From contig JANBPT010000072.1 of assembly GCA_027575765.1 (NCBI GenBank), positions 1 through 64,000 of the forward strand: a DNA stretch of 64,000 nt, given 5' to 3'. The notes beneath the pieces were generated by a model. It made no database searches, was not told the DNA's origin, and saw only the letters and a program-made list of their open reading frames with translations. The translations under genes and the position numbers were made by a program. This DNA is from Tieghemiomyces parasiticus (lineage: Eukaryota > Kickxellomycota > Dimargaritomycetes > Dimargaritales > Dimargaritaceae). Below are positions 20,545 to 30,864 of this stretch, piece by piece. Every line of letters begins with the position of its first letter. The first letter of the stretch is position 1.

Positions 20545-21977
20545 ATGCGCCCACCCGCGGCCGGTCTTATAGTTCGATCGGTTCGAGGCTTGACCCATGA
20601 ACCACGGCTCGGTATGGTCCGATCGGTATCGCTGGCCTCGGTGACCCGCTCGATTCGGGACCAGCGGCCGTCAAAGTGGCGAAGTAGCTTATGGCATACC
20701 ACAGGTGCCTGCCGGTACTATTCGGTCCCGACAGGTGGCGGCGACCAGTCCCGCTCTGCCCCGCCCAACTCCCGCCGGTCACCAACTAGACCCGGACACG
20801 TATATATTGCGATTCATTCCTTCGCCCCTCGACCCGAGGTCCTGACCCTAAAAGAACTTGGATTGATCCAACAAAGACTCTTGACATGGTTCCCCGCTTG
20901 GCGCGTCCTAGGCCAGGTTACCCTGGCGCCCGAGGGGATCGATGCCCGGTTGGAGTGTCCACCCGAACACCTGACTGATGTCAAACGCATCCTGGACAAT
21001 AGCCGGGTCCTCCACCCCAAGCGGTACGAGTGGGACGTCGCGGTGCGCACGTCAACCACGGCTGGGAAACCCGGAGCTTTTCGGTCGAATTCATTCACCG
21101 GCTTTAACGTTGAAATTCGGCCGCTGCTCCTTGGCGACGGCCTGGCCGATTCGGATAACGTGTGCGTTCACGACCATTGGGCCCACCATTTGGGCCCGGC
21201 CCCTTTCGACCGCCGGATCCGCCTTTACCTCTTGGCCCTGGGTGCTGCGCCCGAGCTGCTGCCCCAACCGCTTTCCTCTCTAACCAACCCAGTCCACGCC
21301 GGCGCTGCGCTACCATCCGAACCTGCCGCCACCCGCAAGAAAGTCGATAGCCTCCACCCGCGACGACCAACGTCATGGATTTTGAAACTTCCGACTAAGG
21401 TGAACACTCCTGCGGGGGACATCCCACCTGGCCAACCCTGCCTCTTCGATCTGCGCAGCCGCCGTGAATCCGCTGCAGGTCGGTTTGCTGGCGCGCGCGA
21501 ATTGCAGGCCGATTCCTATTCACAGATAATCGCGGCACTCGATCGGCAACTCGAGCGGGTTACTAATCGAGATGGCGAGATTCTCCTGTACTGCACCACA
21601 GGTCTCCGAGCCACCAAGACTGGGGCCTATTTGTTATCTCGCGGCTTCAGCAACGTCCACGTGGTAAGTTCAGGTCCAAACCGGCGGTGACGTATTGAGC
21701 CGCGTTTCCATACCTTTTCTCCGGTAGCGGTTGCCCTCCCCACTCCCTGCCTCCCCTCGGGCCGGGCGATTATTAGTTTAGTACCTTAGCTAACCCGCTA
21801 CTTTGGGTCACCTGGTTCACCCTCCTCGCAATCCGAATATCGATCCCCCCCCAGCTTAAGGGTGGTGTCACCGCCTATGAGCGCTGGGCGACGAAATTCG
21901 CTCAGCCGTCGCTCTTCGTTGGCAAGAACATCACGTTTAACGGCTACCGGGGCGGGTCCATCGCTGCCGGTCTGTAA
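20545..21977 (+). CDS. TrhO-like rhodanese-domain protein (2 exons), likely organellar
   Basis: Exons 20545..21663 and 21855..21977 give 413 aa; the 191-nt intron has donor GTG|GTAAGT and acceptor CCCCCCCCAG|CTT. The layout matches TrhO/YceA and animal TSTD2. An N-terminal acylphosphatase-like part holds GQVTLAPEGIDARLECPPEH. Next comes FTGFNVEIRPLLLGDGL. A rhodanese domain follows with LFDLRSRRES and active-site loop YCTTGLRATKTG (Cys350), then LKGGVTAYERWA and LFVGKNITFN. Bacterial TrhO hydroxylates wobble uridine 34 of tRNAs. The C-terminal Cys-rich segment of TrhO is absent: the protein ends about 13 residues after GKN. The first ~65 residues are Arg/Ser-rich without acids, like a mitochondrial presequence. 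An in-frame ATG at 20380 exists but would leave almost no promoter. Family is firm; substrate is inferred. Confidence 0.8.
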
Positions 21978-24073
21978 ATTTGCGAAGCATGTTACAGTTA
22001 ATCCGTGCTATCATGCCAGTTCCAGATAGACAATGAGATCCGTCGCGGTACGTGTCAATCGACACGTGCGAACTTTTTTGTTATAGCCCAGCCTAATCCA
22101 CTTTATTTTTTTTTCAAGTCTCGGTTTGACAACCACAAGTCTGCCGGCCGCCAGTCCAGACCCACCTAGGGTTATGGTAGCTGCCCTTACGCTGATTTAT
22201 GATATCGGTGGCTGAGAAAACCACTGTGATAGTTGGATGGGATCCCCCAACTCAATTATGAATGGTGTCCCCTATAACTCCCAAGGCAACTATCGTCGAT
22301 TTTTGATACGATCCGCTTATTCTGTGCATGCCACCAATCCCAAAAATGTCACAATGAAAGCTACACCGTGTTCAAAAATAGTTGACCGGTAGCTCCATGG
22401 CGTTTCTCCATGATGCGTATATAGTCCTTCGCGGTGTCCTGCTATGTTATAGGAACTCAAAACTTGGCAGTCAGCCAGGATGCTTCGGAGTAATAGCTGA
22501 ACGCTCCAGCGGTGAATTCTGCTACGAATCAGAACCAGCCTGGCGATCCCATCGACTCCCGGTATAATTCCGGGGCCAACTCCTATATCGGAGCCAATCA
22601 TACTGTACCTCACTGATAACACTTTATTGACGTTTATACACCCAAGTTCAGATATGTGTACGTTATCTACGCCAGCCACCAAACCAGCATTACACTAGGC
22701 GACTCGTGACCACGTCTAAAGCGTAGCGTTTCTACTTAAACTATTCATGGCAGCTGACTAGCAACACCTGATACTCCAATTCGGCGTCCGCTAGCCTCTC
22801 CTGCATCTGGCGGGTGTTGTTGAGGGTGGTCACGTCCTTGTAGGATTTATACTCCCATGTGAGTCCTTCCATCCCATCGAAGGCAGGGTGGCTCGAATAC
22901 ACCTCTTATCAAGGCCTCCTCCAAGGTGATAGAGAGGGATGATATTTATTTATTTTCTTTCGACCCTATACACGGCTTGAATCTAGACCCGAAGGTCGCT
23001 CTTATTACGGGCCACCCGGTGCTTGGCGGCAATGATGGCTTGCAGAACGACCCTCCCTCAGCCAAGCCTACTAATACTTTTCGAGATGCGGTCAAACCGA
23101 GGTTCTGTTGTCAATGACTATAACCGACGGGAGCGATGTCTAGGCGGTTGCAATTAGTGACAAGGCTGCGGACGACAGGGGCCAAGGTGACAGCTGATTA
23201 TGCATGGATGCCTTTCATCTTACGGCCCTGGGGGGAGGTAAAACTACCAAATGAAGTCTTGTACCTCGTGTTTAATTACTGTGAACGGCGGAAGCAACTG
23301 TAACTTTAAATCTAAGCATTCTGGAAACATGTAGGTGTTAACTGTGCCCGCAAGGATGGGTGTTCTGCTTGACTAAGTTATGCCAGCACAATTGCCGTAG
23401 CTGGGACATGGTCGGCTCCCCTGCCGTAGGATCAATTTCAGCTGTCCCTGGTTTCATTTACAGCGATTATATTGTCGACACCTGCCCAATGAACAATGCA
23501 CTGCACCGAGCTGTGCATGATTTTCACTCCAGTGATTAATCTTACAACCTTCTCTCCCGAACTACCAGCCAGTCGATCACATTTCCGCGCTCGACACTGT
23601 CACCATGACGGGAAAAGGCAGCTGGCGTCGGCAAGAGAAACAAGGGGGAAAACGTTCGGGCCTCTAGGCCTTGGTGACTGTAAATTTATAACGGGCTTAA
23701 CATTCTGCATGGAGAGATGGTTCGATCGACTCTGTTGCGCACATCACCAACGCTGCTCCCTAAGGGAAAATCGATACTACTCATCTGAAGTAAAGAGGGT
23801 ATTGACTGGTGACTTCATCAGTGCTAGTTGAAGGGGTCTACGGCCCAAGGCTCTTTTAAATGGCCAGGCGTCCGTCCGCTCCTCCTTTTGCAACCTATTC
23901 GAATCATCTGCCCTATTTTTCCTACCTAGTATACGCGTCGTCACTCCACGCAACGTCTCCTCACCTGAACCCCATTGCTGGGGCTAAATGGGAACGGCGG
24001 TATTGGGCCTTACAGACAGCCCTCATCAAAATTACGCTATAATATATCCCATAGTATTCTATTTTATAGCACC
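21978..24073. other. Intergenic, no established gene
   Basis: About 2.1 kb contains no recognisable protein except a compact open stretch on the minus strand at 22741-22905 (listed separately). The 111-codon plus-strand ORF at 23496-23831 has no motifs and looks like chance. A TATA-like TTTTAAATGG near 23854 may serve the protease gene. Confidence 0.5.
22741..22905 (-). other. Unrecognised 54-codon open frame, possible gene relic
   Basis: Between an upstream TAA and a TAG, the minus strand reads an uninterrupted amphipathic, protein-like sequence including HPAFDGMEGLTWEYKSYKDV and TRQMQERLADAELEYQ. The acidic/Gln-rich heptad character resembles a coiled coil, and the composition is unlike the surrounding spurious ORFs. 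There is no convincing start or splice context, and I recognise no family. It may be an exon, a relic or chance. Confidence 0.25.
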
Positions 24074-25357
24074 ATGCTGAGTATCCGAAAGTCACGGGCG
24101 GTGCCGGGTCCATCTCACCTTATTTTATGCTTACTTTCTATACTTCTCACGACATGCTGGATTTGGCCTGCGTCTGCCACCCCCAAATCCATCGCTTCGC
24201 CCCGTATCATCTCGGGCACGGCAGTCCAACCCGGTCAATTTCCGTCCACTGCCGCCGTCCACATTAATGGAAAGTTCGGCTGCGGTGCCTCCATCATCTC
24301 CAGCGCCTGGTTGCTAACAGCAGCCCATTGTCTGGCCACCACTGTCAATGTGAACAAGGGCACATACCAAGCGCGGTCCCCGCTTAATATCCAGGTCACC
24401 GTGGGTACAATTTACAACACCAGTGACCATGTATTGGATGTGCAGAATTTGTATGTGCACCCAGATTACAATGCGTCAAGTTACAAGGTAAGGAATAGAA
24501 TATGTGGTTTGGAGGACTGTTATGGAGTAGGTATGAGTATCTTAATGTGACAGGGGGTTTCCACGTGACGGTGGGCGACTAGATGGCGTGCATCTCACCC
24601 TAAACCTCAAACTCAATAGTCCCTGCTGCCTTCACACCTCTCACACTCGCCTTGTCACCATCATCGCCTCCCACAGAACGATATCGGACTCATCCAACTG
24701 ACCGCACCCTTGATTTTTAGCAACACCGTCATGGCCATCAAATTGGACTCGGGCCGTGTCTCCGTCGGAGATGCCCTCACGGCGCAGGGCTGGGGAAAAT
24801 TGGCCAATAACGACACCTACGGCAGTGCCGTTCTAAAGGAGGTTCAACTCTCAGCACTAAGCCATGCCACCTGCGCCGAGGGCTACAAGTATTTGGAACC
24901 CGCCAAGGGCGACCAGGTGTGCACGGGGTTGCAGGAAGGCAAGGATACCTGTCGGGGAGATTCAGGCGGGCCCTTAGTCCGGGTATTTGGGTTCGCTCAC
25001 GCCGCACTCGTCGGCATCACTAGCGTAGACACGGATCGGACGGGGACCACTCCGGTGTGCGGGGCCGCCAATGTCATCAGTGTGTTTACCAGGGCGGCCT
25101 ACTTTATACCCTGGATCACCACCGTGACCTCCATCGAACCTGGAGAGCTACTCTATACCAGGAGCAGGAACAGTTCGGCTTCCTCTAGCCCATCACCTAT
25201 GGCTAGAAGCTCGATGACCGAGAGTACGTACAGTACAGTCCCTACGGTTTTTGGGGAGCCGGGCGTGGGAGGTTCAGCCGCGTCCCGTGTGGAGCCACGA
25301 TGGCTCAGCGAGGGGATAATGGCACTCGTGCTGGTTTATATTGCCCAACGTACGTAA
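24074..25357 (+). CDS. Secreted trypsin-like serine protease, S1 family (2 exons)
   Basis: Exons 24074..24487 and 24677..25357 give 364 aa; the 189-nt intron has AAG|GTAAGG and CCCACAG|AAC. A hydrophobic stretch at residues ~15-35 is the signal peptide. SPR|IISGTAV (cut after R44) is a typical zymogen activation site. The triad is H85 (LLTAAHC), D140 (NDIGLIQL) and S234 (CRGDSGGP). The residue six before the serine is Asp (D228, chymotrypsin 189), which gives Arg/Lys specificity. After the protease domain come a Ser/Thr-rich linker and a hydrophobic C-terminus (MALVLVYIAQ), suggesting a cell-surface anchor, perhaps GPI. Fungal S1 trypsins are often secreted by parasites or saprotrophs; the role here is not evident. 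The start at 24074 (AGCACCATGC) is chosen over the upstream in-frame ATG at 23975 because it leads directly into the signal peptide. Confidence 0.9.
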
Positions 25358-26822
25358 ACTTTCGCACTCAATTACATGGACTTTATTTTAAGCTCGATAA
25401 AAAGGTATCCGTGGATGACACACACCCGGTACCACAAGTGGGTATTTGTAACGTGTTGTATTGACTTATTTAGAGTTGGGTCGGCAAGGTGATAAAATAA
25501 CCGAGGCTGAACTCAGCGTTTACGAATTGGAGCAGCATGAGATGGAATAAGTAACCGTGCATGAAATTTTTCGCGTAGAATGTAATCCTAACTGAATTGA
25601 GTATAGTGGCTTTACAGGAACCTGGGTAAGTTGGTGACCCTTCACAGGCTATTACTAGAGAAACCTCTGTTCTGATGCCATGTTGCTCCGCAATAGGCCA
25701 GTCGATATTGTAGGCCCCCAACCCTCTCGACTTAACCATTCGCGTACAAGTTGGACATCTTTACTCGCTACCTGTGACAGGCCAGCTTAACAAAATAAAA
25801 CAACGGCCGCCCCAACGGTGGCTGTTTTCTGGTGGACACCCCATAGGTGAGAAATTACCATGTACCTCTTCAGGTTAGCGCCTGAATGCTACGCAGGGGA
25901 CCAGGCTCCACTCTCACATGTAGCCTGCTGCAACCACATCTACCATTGTGAGGTATCCACCAATAGGATAACTTGTCCTGTGAGTATAAGGCCCAGCTAC
26001 GATGGAAATAAGTATGGGCAATGGCGCCACAAGACTACCAATAAAGGATTCACTAGATATTTGGCCACCGTTCGTAATGCGTATCCAGCATGATGAGGTG
26101 GTGCCCCAGAAGGAGAGGGGCGAGGCAACACGACTGCGGATGAAGTCGGAAAGGGGTCAGCCAAGCTGTCGGGGCAGGATGAGACCTGTAGACATACACC
26201 CCTGGCCAGAAGCAGCGGGGTCACAAGACTCGTAATAATTCACTGCGTAAGCCAATGTAATTCGGCCGCATCTGGATAAGTACTACGGGCCAGGGAACTC
26301 ATGTGGACCACCAGAATCTTATTTCTAGCATTGCTTATCGCACTGGTGCTCGTTTTAAAGTAGATACGATACCTACCAACAAGGTAGTGGAGGCATCGAC
26401 CCCGCCCTATGCGCCACTACAGCACCGGGGGGATGTATTGCATACGCTCCCTAGCCAAGGCCAATAAAATACAATCCCAGCGACTTGTCGGAGATATCGG
26501 TAGACCGGGCGACGACCGTGGCGGTAGGGAGAGGGGCAGGCGAGGGTGCTGGCCAAGTCAGCCGTATAGTGGTGGTGCGTAATGAAGATCCCAAGCCCGC
26601 GGCGGCGATAAGAAAGCAACCGCGGGACCCGAGGAGGAAGAGGTGGCCGGCCAGCCCCTTTAATGTGACACCGTCTTCGGCACCTTGGTCCGGGATCCCG
26701 CAGGCTTCCTTCCTACCCATCGTCACCCGCCATGAATACCAGCGACCGCGCCTTAGCCCCGCCCTCCCGCCTTCCGTTCGCCACCCACGCGGTATCTGCT
26801 CCCGTCGGACGCTCCCGCAACC
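25358..26822. other. Intergenic, no gene seen
   Basis: No supported frame occurs in about 1.4 kb. An isolated ATG near 26300 opens only a 20-codon hydrophobic peptide. The ORFs covering 26451-27134 (-) and 26485-26961 (+) overlap on opposite strands, have no motifs and run through an apparent promoter. Confidence 0.45.
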
Positions 26823-26830
26823 TATAAATG
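26823..26830 (+). promoter_or_regulatory. TATA box TATAAATG
   Basis: CCTATAAATG sits in GC-rich DNA and is followed by about 200 bp of C/T-rich sequence. This is the same layout as the promoters of the zinc-finger gene (51776) and second PQ-loop gene (28127). Confidence 0.4.
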
Positions 26831-27375
26831 CCACCGGTTGGGGTGGCGCGGCTGGACCATTCTCGCCATCTCTTGTCGTCGTCTGCTTTCTTCGCTTTTG
26901 CTCGACCTTATCAGCCACGCCAAACTCCACACCATCTCCATCTTCTGCTACTGCTGTATAATTCTTCCGCCACCCGCGTTTGGCTGCGTGTGCCTCTGAG
27001 CCTTCTGTATCCCGCTCTTCTCGTCTACGGTGCACGGCTGCGGCCATCTCGCCGAGTATCCCGCCATTGACGCAGCCGCCGGGCTTCCGCCAGCCATAAA
27101 AAGCAAGTATCCCCGTCGCACCCAATCGCCCCACGCGTGCCTAGTAAGTTGTTTACGGTGACGCGTGGAGTACAGCCCCTTTGGCGCTGCATGCATGTTT
27201 AGTGTCTCAGGAATTCACCCGACCGCACCATCGGTCGCCGCCTCTTAGGCTACATCGTTGACGCTCCTCCACGCCACCAGCCGGAATGGCCACCATTACC
27301 CTTCACCGGGTGTTTCAGCAGCAAGCGGAAATTTAGATTCCTATCTGGGCCGTTTGAAACTTGCCGCCCCTCAGC

Positions 27376-27967
27376 ATGGTGTCCGAGGGGAAGATCGCTG
27401 CTAAACCAATCCTTATCACTGGATTTATCGCCACGCCCTGGACACTTCCTACAGACACCTTATCGGCCCGTACCCAACACCCTTGCGCCCCAACCTGCCG
27501 GCTGCCACCAGCGACCCCGGCGCACAGCCCGCCCGTCGAAGTGACTAGGTGTCCGGTAAGTACCGGCCAGGCCGTGCCCAAACCGCTCCCTGACACCATA
27601 GACACACTCATCCTTTATCTGCGCCTTGAGTTCCGAAGCCCTCCGACTCACTGGCAGAGCCAGGGCTGCTTTATCGGATTTCCATCTCCGGCGAGTCACG
27701 CGCCCCCCCCCTCCTTCCCCAACCATTCGGCCGCCACCCAGTCTTTTTGTCTGGGCACAGCCGGTCAACGGGCATTGTTGACGCCCTCGTCCCATATTTC
27801 ATTGGCCTCTTTATTATGGTTCGTGCACCTCCTCCCTTGAACCCCTCGCCTTTTTTTTTCTCGCCTTGTGACTAACCTTGCCACTGCATCTATTTTTTTA
27901 GGGGGGAGGCAGCCAAGACTACTCTGCGGGCGCACGGCGTGACTCCCACCCCTCGCCTTTTTTTTAG
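27376..27967 (+). CDS. Possible small spliced gene, no recognised family
   Basis: Downstream of the TATA box at 26823 there is a potential 5' exon ending at CTA|GTAAGT (27143/27144). An acceptor at CCCCTCAG|C (27374) lies two bases before ATG 27376. That frame reads MVSEGKIAAKPILITGFIA and runs 60 codons to CCG|GTAAGT (27555/27556). An acceptor TTTTTTTAG at 27901 would restore phase and give about 21 more codons to a TAG near 27967. The product (~82 aa) matches nothing I know. The support is splice-site geometry only, so the model is speculative. Confidence 0.2.
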
Positions 27968-28126
27968 GGCGATGTTCACTGCCTTTCGGCCGATAAGAGC
28001 AGAGTTCTCCGCCCTCCGTCATGTGTCCCGCCGTTATCCGTGGCCTTCTCAGAAACCAATTGACTAACCCACCGGCGCCTGCGGCTTCCCTTCCCTCACA
28101 AACGCTGTCACACGTCCCGCCCCCCT

Positions 28127-28134
28127 TATATAAA
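28127..28134 (+). promoter_or_regulatory. TATA box of the second PQ-loop gene
   Basis: TATATAAA lies 318 bp before the ATG at 28445, in C-rich surroundings. It is followed by a C/T-rich leader with a short GT tract near 28240. Confidence 0.5.
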
Positions 28135-28444
28135 GCCACCCGCCCACCCCCTCCCATCAAGCCGGTGCCCATCGACGCCACCCTTCCCTACGCTTACCAC
28201 TCCTTGCTATATGCGCCACTCTGACTTCCTACTATTTAGTGTGTGTGTGTTTGTGCATTTTTTTCCGAGTATCTCCGGAACCTTCTTTTTCCGTTAGCTA
28301 TCATCACTGCTTGCGCCACCGATTAGCCCTTTTTAAACATCCGTTCTTGCCTAAGGACAGCGCCGTGCCCACTCCAATATTCCGTACCCCGTACGCTCTG
28401 TCCTTTTTCCGCATCGTCCACCCCTGCGGCGTCTCTTGCCCTCC

Positions 28445-29959
28445 ATGTCAAGCTGTCTACCAGGGGCCTGGCTCACGGCCGTACTGCAGTGGGCGCCCTT
28501 TCTACCGGATTTTTGCGCGCTGGGCTGGACCGCCACGCTCTCCCAACTAGCCAGCGGCGTCTCCATTGCCTGCTGGGTGTGCGCTCTAACTCCACAGATA
28601 CTGCTCAACTGGCGCAACGGCAATGCTGAGTCGCTTAGTCTCGGCTTTATCTGTATCTGGCTGTCCGGCGACGCCTGTAACCTCCTGGGCTGCTTCCTCA
28701 CCGACCAGCTCCCCTTCCAGAAGCTTTTAGGCCTCTATTTCTGCGCTTTCGACACCGTGCTCGTCTTGCAAATATCCTACTACACCTGGTGGGCCAAGCC
28801 CACTGTGCTGCCTGCTGCCGGCAACACCACCGGCCTTACCCCGCCCTTTGGAGCTGCACCATTAGTCACCCCCGTGTCAGCTATCGCCGGTTCGGTGTCC
28901 GACCCTGCACGGGTAACCCGATCTAGTAAACCGCTGCGCCCCGCCGACGCCTCGACTCCGCTCCTGGGCCTCTACCAGACTACACCCGCCGGTGAAACTA
29001 AACTGTACCACGCCCTTGTGACGGATCGCCACGGGCGGACCGTGGCCGTGGCCCAACCGCTGACCCCCAAGTCCGACACCCTTTCCCTTCGCTCCGTCAC
29101 CGGTACCCCCGCAGCCTGGTACACCCGGCCCCGGGTCCTGACTCTCGCCGGCGCCGCCTTGGTCGCCGCCGGCTTGCTGGTCTGGTGGGTCTACCCTTTC
29201 GCTGCCCCTGCCACGGAGACGCCCGACCTGGACCCCGTGGCCCGCTTGGGTCAGGTGGTGGCCTGGCTATGCTGTGCCCTCTACCTCACGTCCCGCCTCC
29301 CGCAGATTTACAAGAACCACCAGCGCCGGTCGGTCGAGGGTCTTTCCCTGTCCATGTTTTTATTCGCCCTCAATGGCAACCTCTTTTACTTCGCATCCAT
29401 CCTTCTACTCGCCCAGGTCTCAGCCCCGGGCCTCCTCTTGGCCACCCTGCCTTACATCATCGGGTCTGTCGGTACCGTGGTTCAGGACCTAACCATCCTG
29501 ACCCAGCACGCCACCTACTCACAACGGAAGGTGGCGGCCTCGCCGGCGGACGTGATAGTCGTAGAGGAGGGATTGGGCGCTGTGCCGGCTACTATATCCT
29601 CCCTGGTCTCCCCCTCGGCCCCTACGCCACCGTCAGGGACCCGTCTGCCCCGCAACGCCTCGGCGAGCAGCCAGAAGAGCCTACTCCTTGCTACCGGCAG
29701 CTCCGAGTCCCTCGCCGCCGTCGACCACGACCGTCTCCACTCTACCGCCATCCCCATCCCGTTGAAACGTGACCCGCTGGTCGAGACGGCGCCTAGCTTC
29801 ACCGACCTGTCCCCGTCGACCCTTCTAGGTTCCTGTTCGACGCCTTACGTTTCCGGTACTAGGAAGGTCTCGGCCAGTACGGCCGTCCTCGCTAATGGTG
29901 AGGGCACCGTGGGCTCGGAAATACTCCCTGGCCTGCTTGCTCCGGTCAACCGGTATTAA
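28445..29959 (+). CDS. PQ-loop transporter paralogue with long tail (504 aa)
   Basis: The intronless frame starts at CTCCATGT (28445). It has two PQ-loop motifs, ALTPQILLNWRNGNAESLS (P50-Q51) and SRLPQIYKNHQRRSVEGLS (P286-Q287), and about seven hydrophobic segments split by a central loop of ~110 residues. This is the same plan as the protein at 17658. Typical Ypq/SLC66A1 proteins have about 290-410 residues; this one adds a polar Ser/Pro-rich C-terminal tail of ~130 residues that could carry regulatory sites. The central loop holds STPLLGLY, at the position of the sorting-type STHLLAPA in its paralogue. Likely a vacuolar-membrane cationic amino acid transporter; substrate is inferred from family. 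Confidence 0.82.
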   Translation: MSSCLPGAWLTAVLQWAPFLPDFCALGWTATLSQLASGVSIACWVCALTPQILLNWRNGNAESLSLGFICIWLSGDACNLLGCFLTDQLPFQKLLGLYFCAFDTVLVLQISYYTWWAKPTVLPAAGNTTGLTPPFGAAPLVTPVSAIAGSVSDPARVTRSSKPLRPADASTPLLGLYQTTPAGETKLYHALVTDRHGRTVAVAQPLTPKSDTLSLRSVTGTPAAWYTRPRVLTLAGAALVAAGLLVWWVYPFAAPATETPDLDPVARLGQVVAWLCCALYLTSRLPQIYKNHQRRSVEGLSLSMFLFALNGNLFYFASILLLAQVSAPGLLLATLPYIIGSVGTVVQDLTILTQHATYSQRKVAASPADVIVVEEGLGAVPATISSLVSPSAPTPPSGTRLPRNASASSQKSLLLATGSSESLAAVDHDRLHSTAIPIPLKRDPLVETAPSFTDLSPSTLLGSCSTPYVSGTRKVSASTAVLANGEGTVGSEILPGLLAPVNRY

Positions 29960-30840
29960 TTGCCATCATATCGGCGACTACGCCTGCCCCCCCCCCTTGC
30001 TGCCGGCCTCCTTTACGCTTTGGACCATTTGTCCCTGTACCATTATCATTTGCGACCCTATTTTATATACGGTCCATTCGGCAAGGGCACCGCAATAATT
30101 GCCCTCTCTAGCGCTATATCCTATCTGAAGGCCTTTTTTTATTTATTTCGCCTGACATATGATTATGTTACCTGTGGACCCCGCCGCGTCCCTGTACGCT
30201 TACCACCCTACATTGCTTGTACCGCACTTTTCTGCCATATGCCAATTGTACTATCACATAAACTCTGAAAACTGCCGTTATGACCACACTTGCTGTGACT
30301 GGTGTCCTCGCCAATCGACCCTCCCTCGGGCCGTACTCCCCGTTACAATATGAACTAGAGGCCGGGTGTTTGTATTGGGCTATTGGCATACTGAAGTGCA
30401 AATAACCTTCGGTGTATAGTACCGGCCATTCTAACGATATTGGCCTGATACGGTGGGCCCGACCGGACCCATCATGCGGGTTAGCATAAATTATCAAACA
30501 GATTGGAGGATATCTTGGCTACCAAGCACGATATCGATGGTCCACCGACCTTTCCAACACAGGCATCTCGCTAGTACTGTCCCACGTAGGCCTCCACCTA
30601 TGAAGTTCTTGTTTATCTACTTAGTTACTTAGCGGATGTTGGGAATATCTAGGCGGACCAATGGTGCATGAGCCTACTCTATCGAACCATTTGAATCCAA
30701 AAAGAGGGACAGAGGCTGCAAGAGTCGAAATGGTGTCACCAGGTACACTGCCACCACTATGAACCGGCTGTGACTTCTCGTTGTTCATACTCACCAACTT
30801 CTTTTGCACTGTTCGACAATTTGCTGGTGCGTATGTGCAA

Positions 30841-30864
30841 GTGTGTGTGTGTGTGTGTGTGTGT
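30841..30864. repeat. (GT)12 microsatellite
   Basis: Twelve perfect GT units in intergenic DNA. Confidence 0.9.

Noticed and set aside
26451..27134. 227-codon minus-strand ORF and opposing 158-codon plus-strand ORF
   Set aside because: They overlap on opposite strands, have no motifs and cross a TATA box; composition is that of GC-rich promoter DNA.
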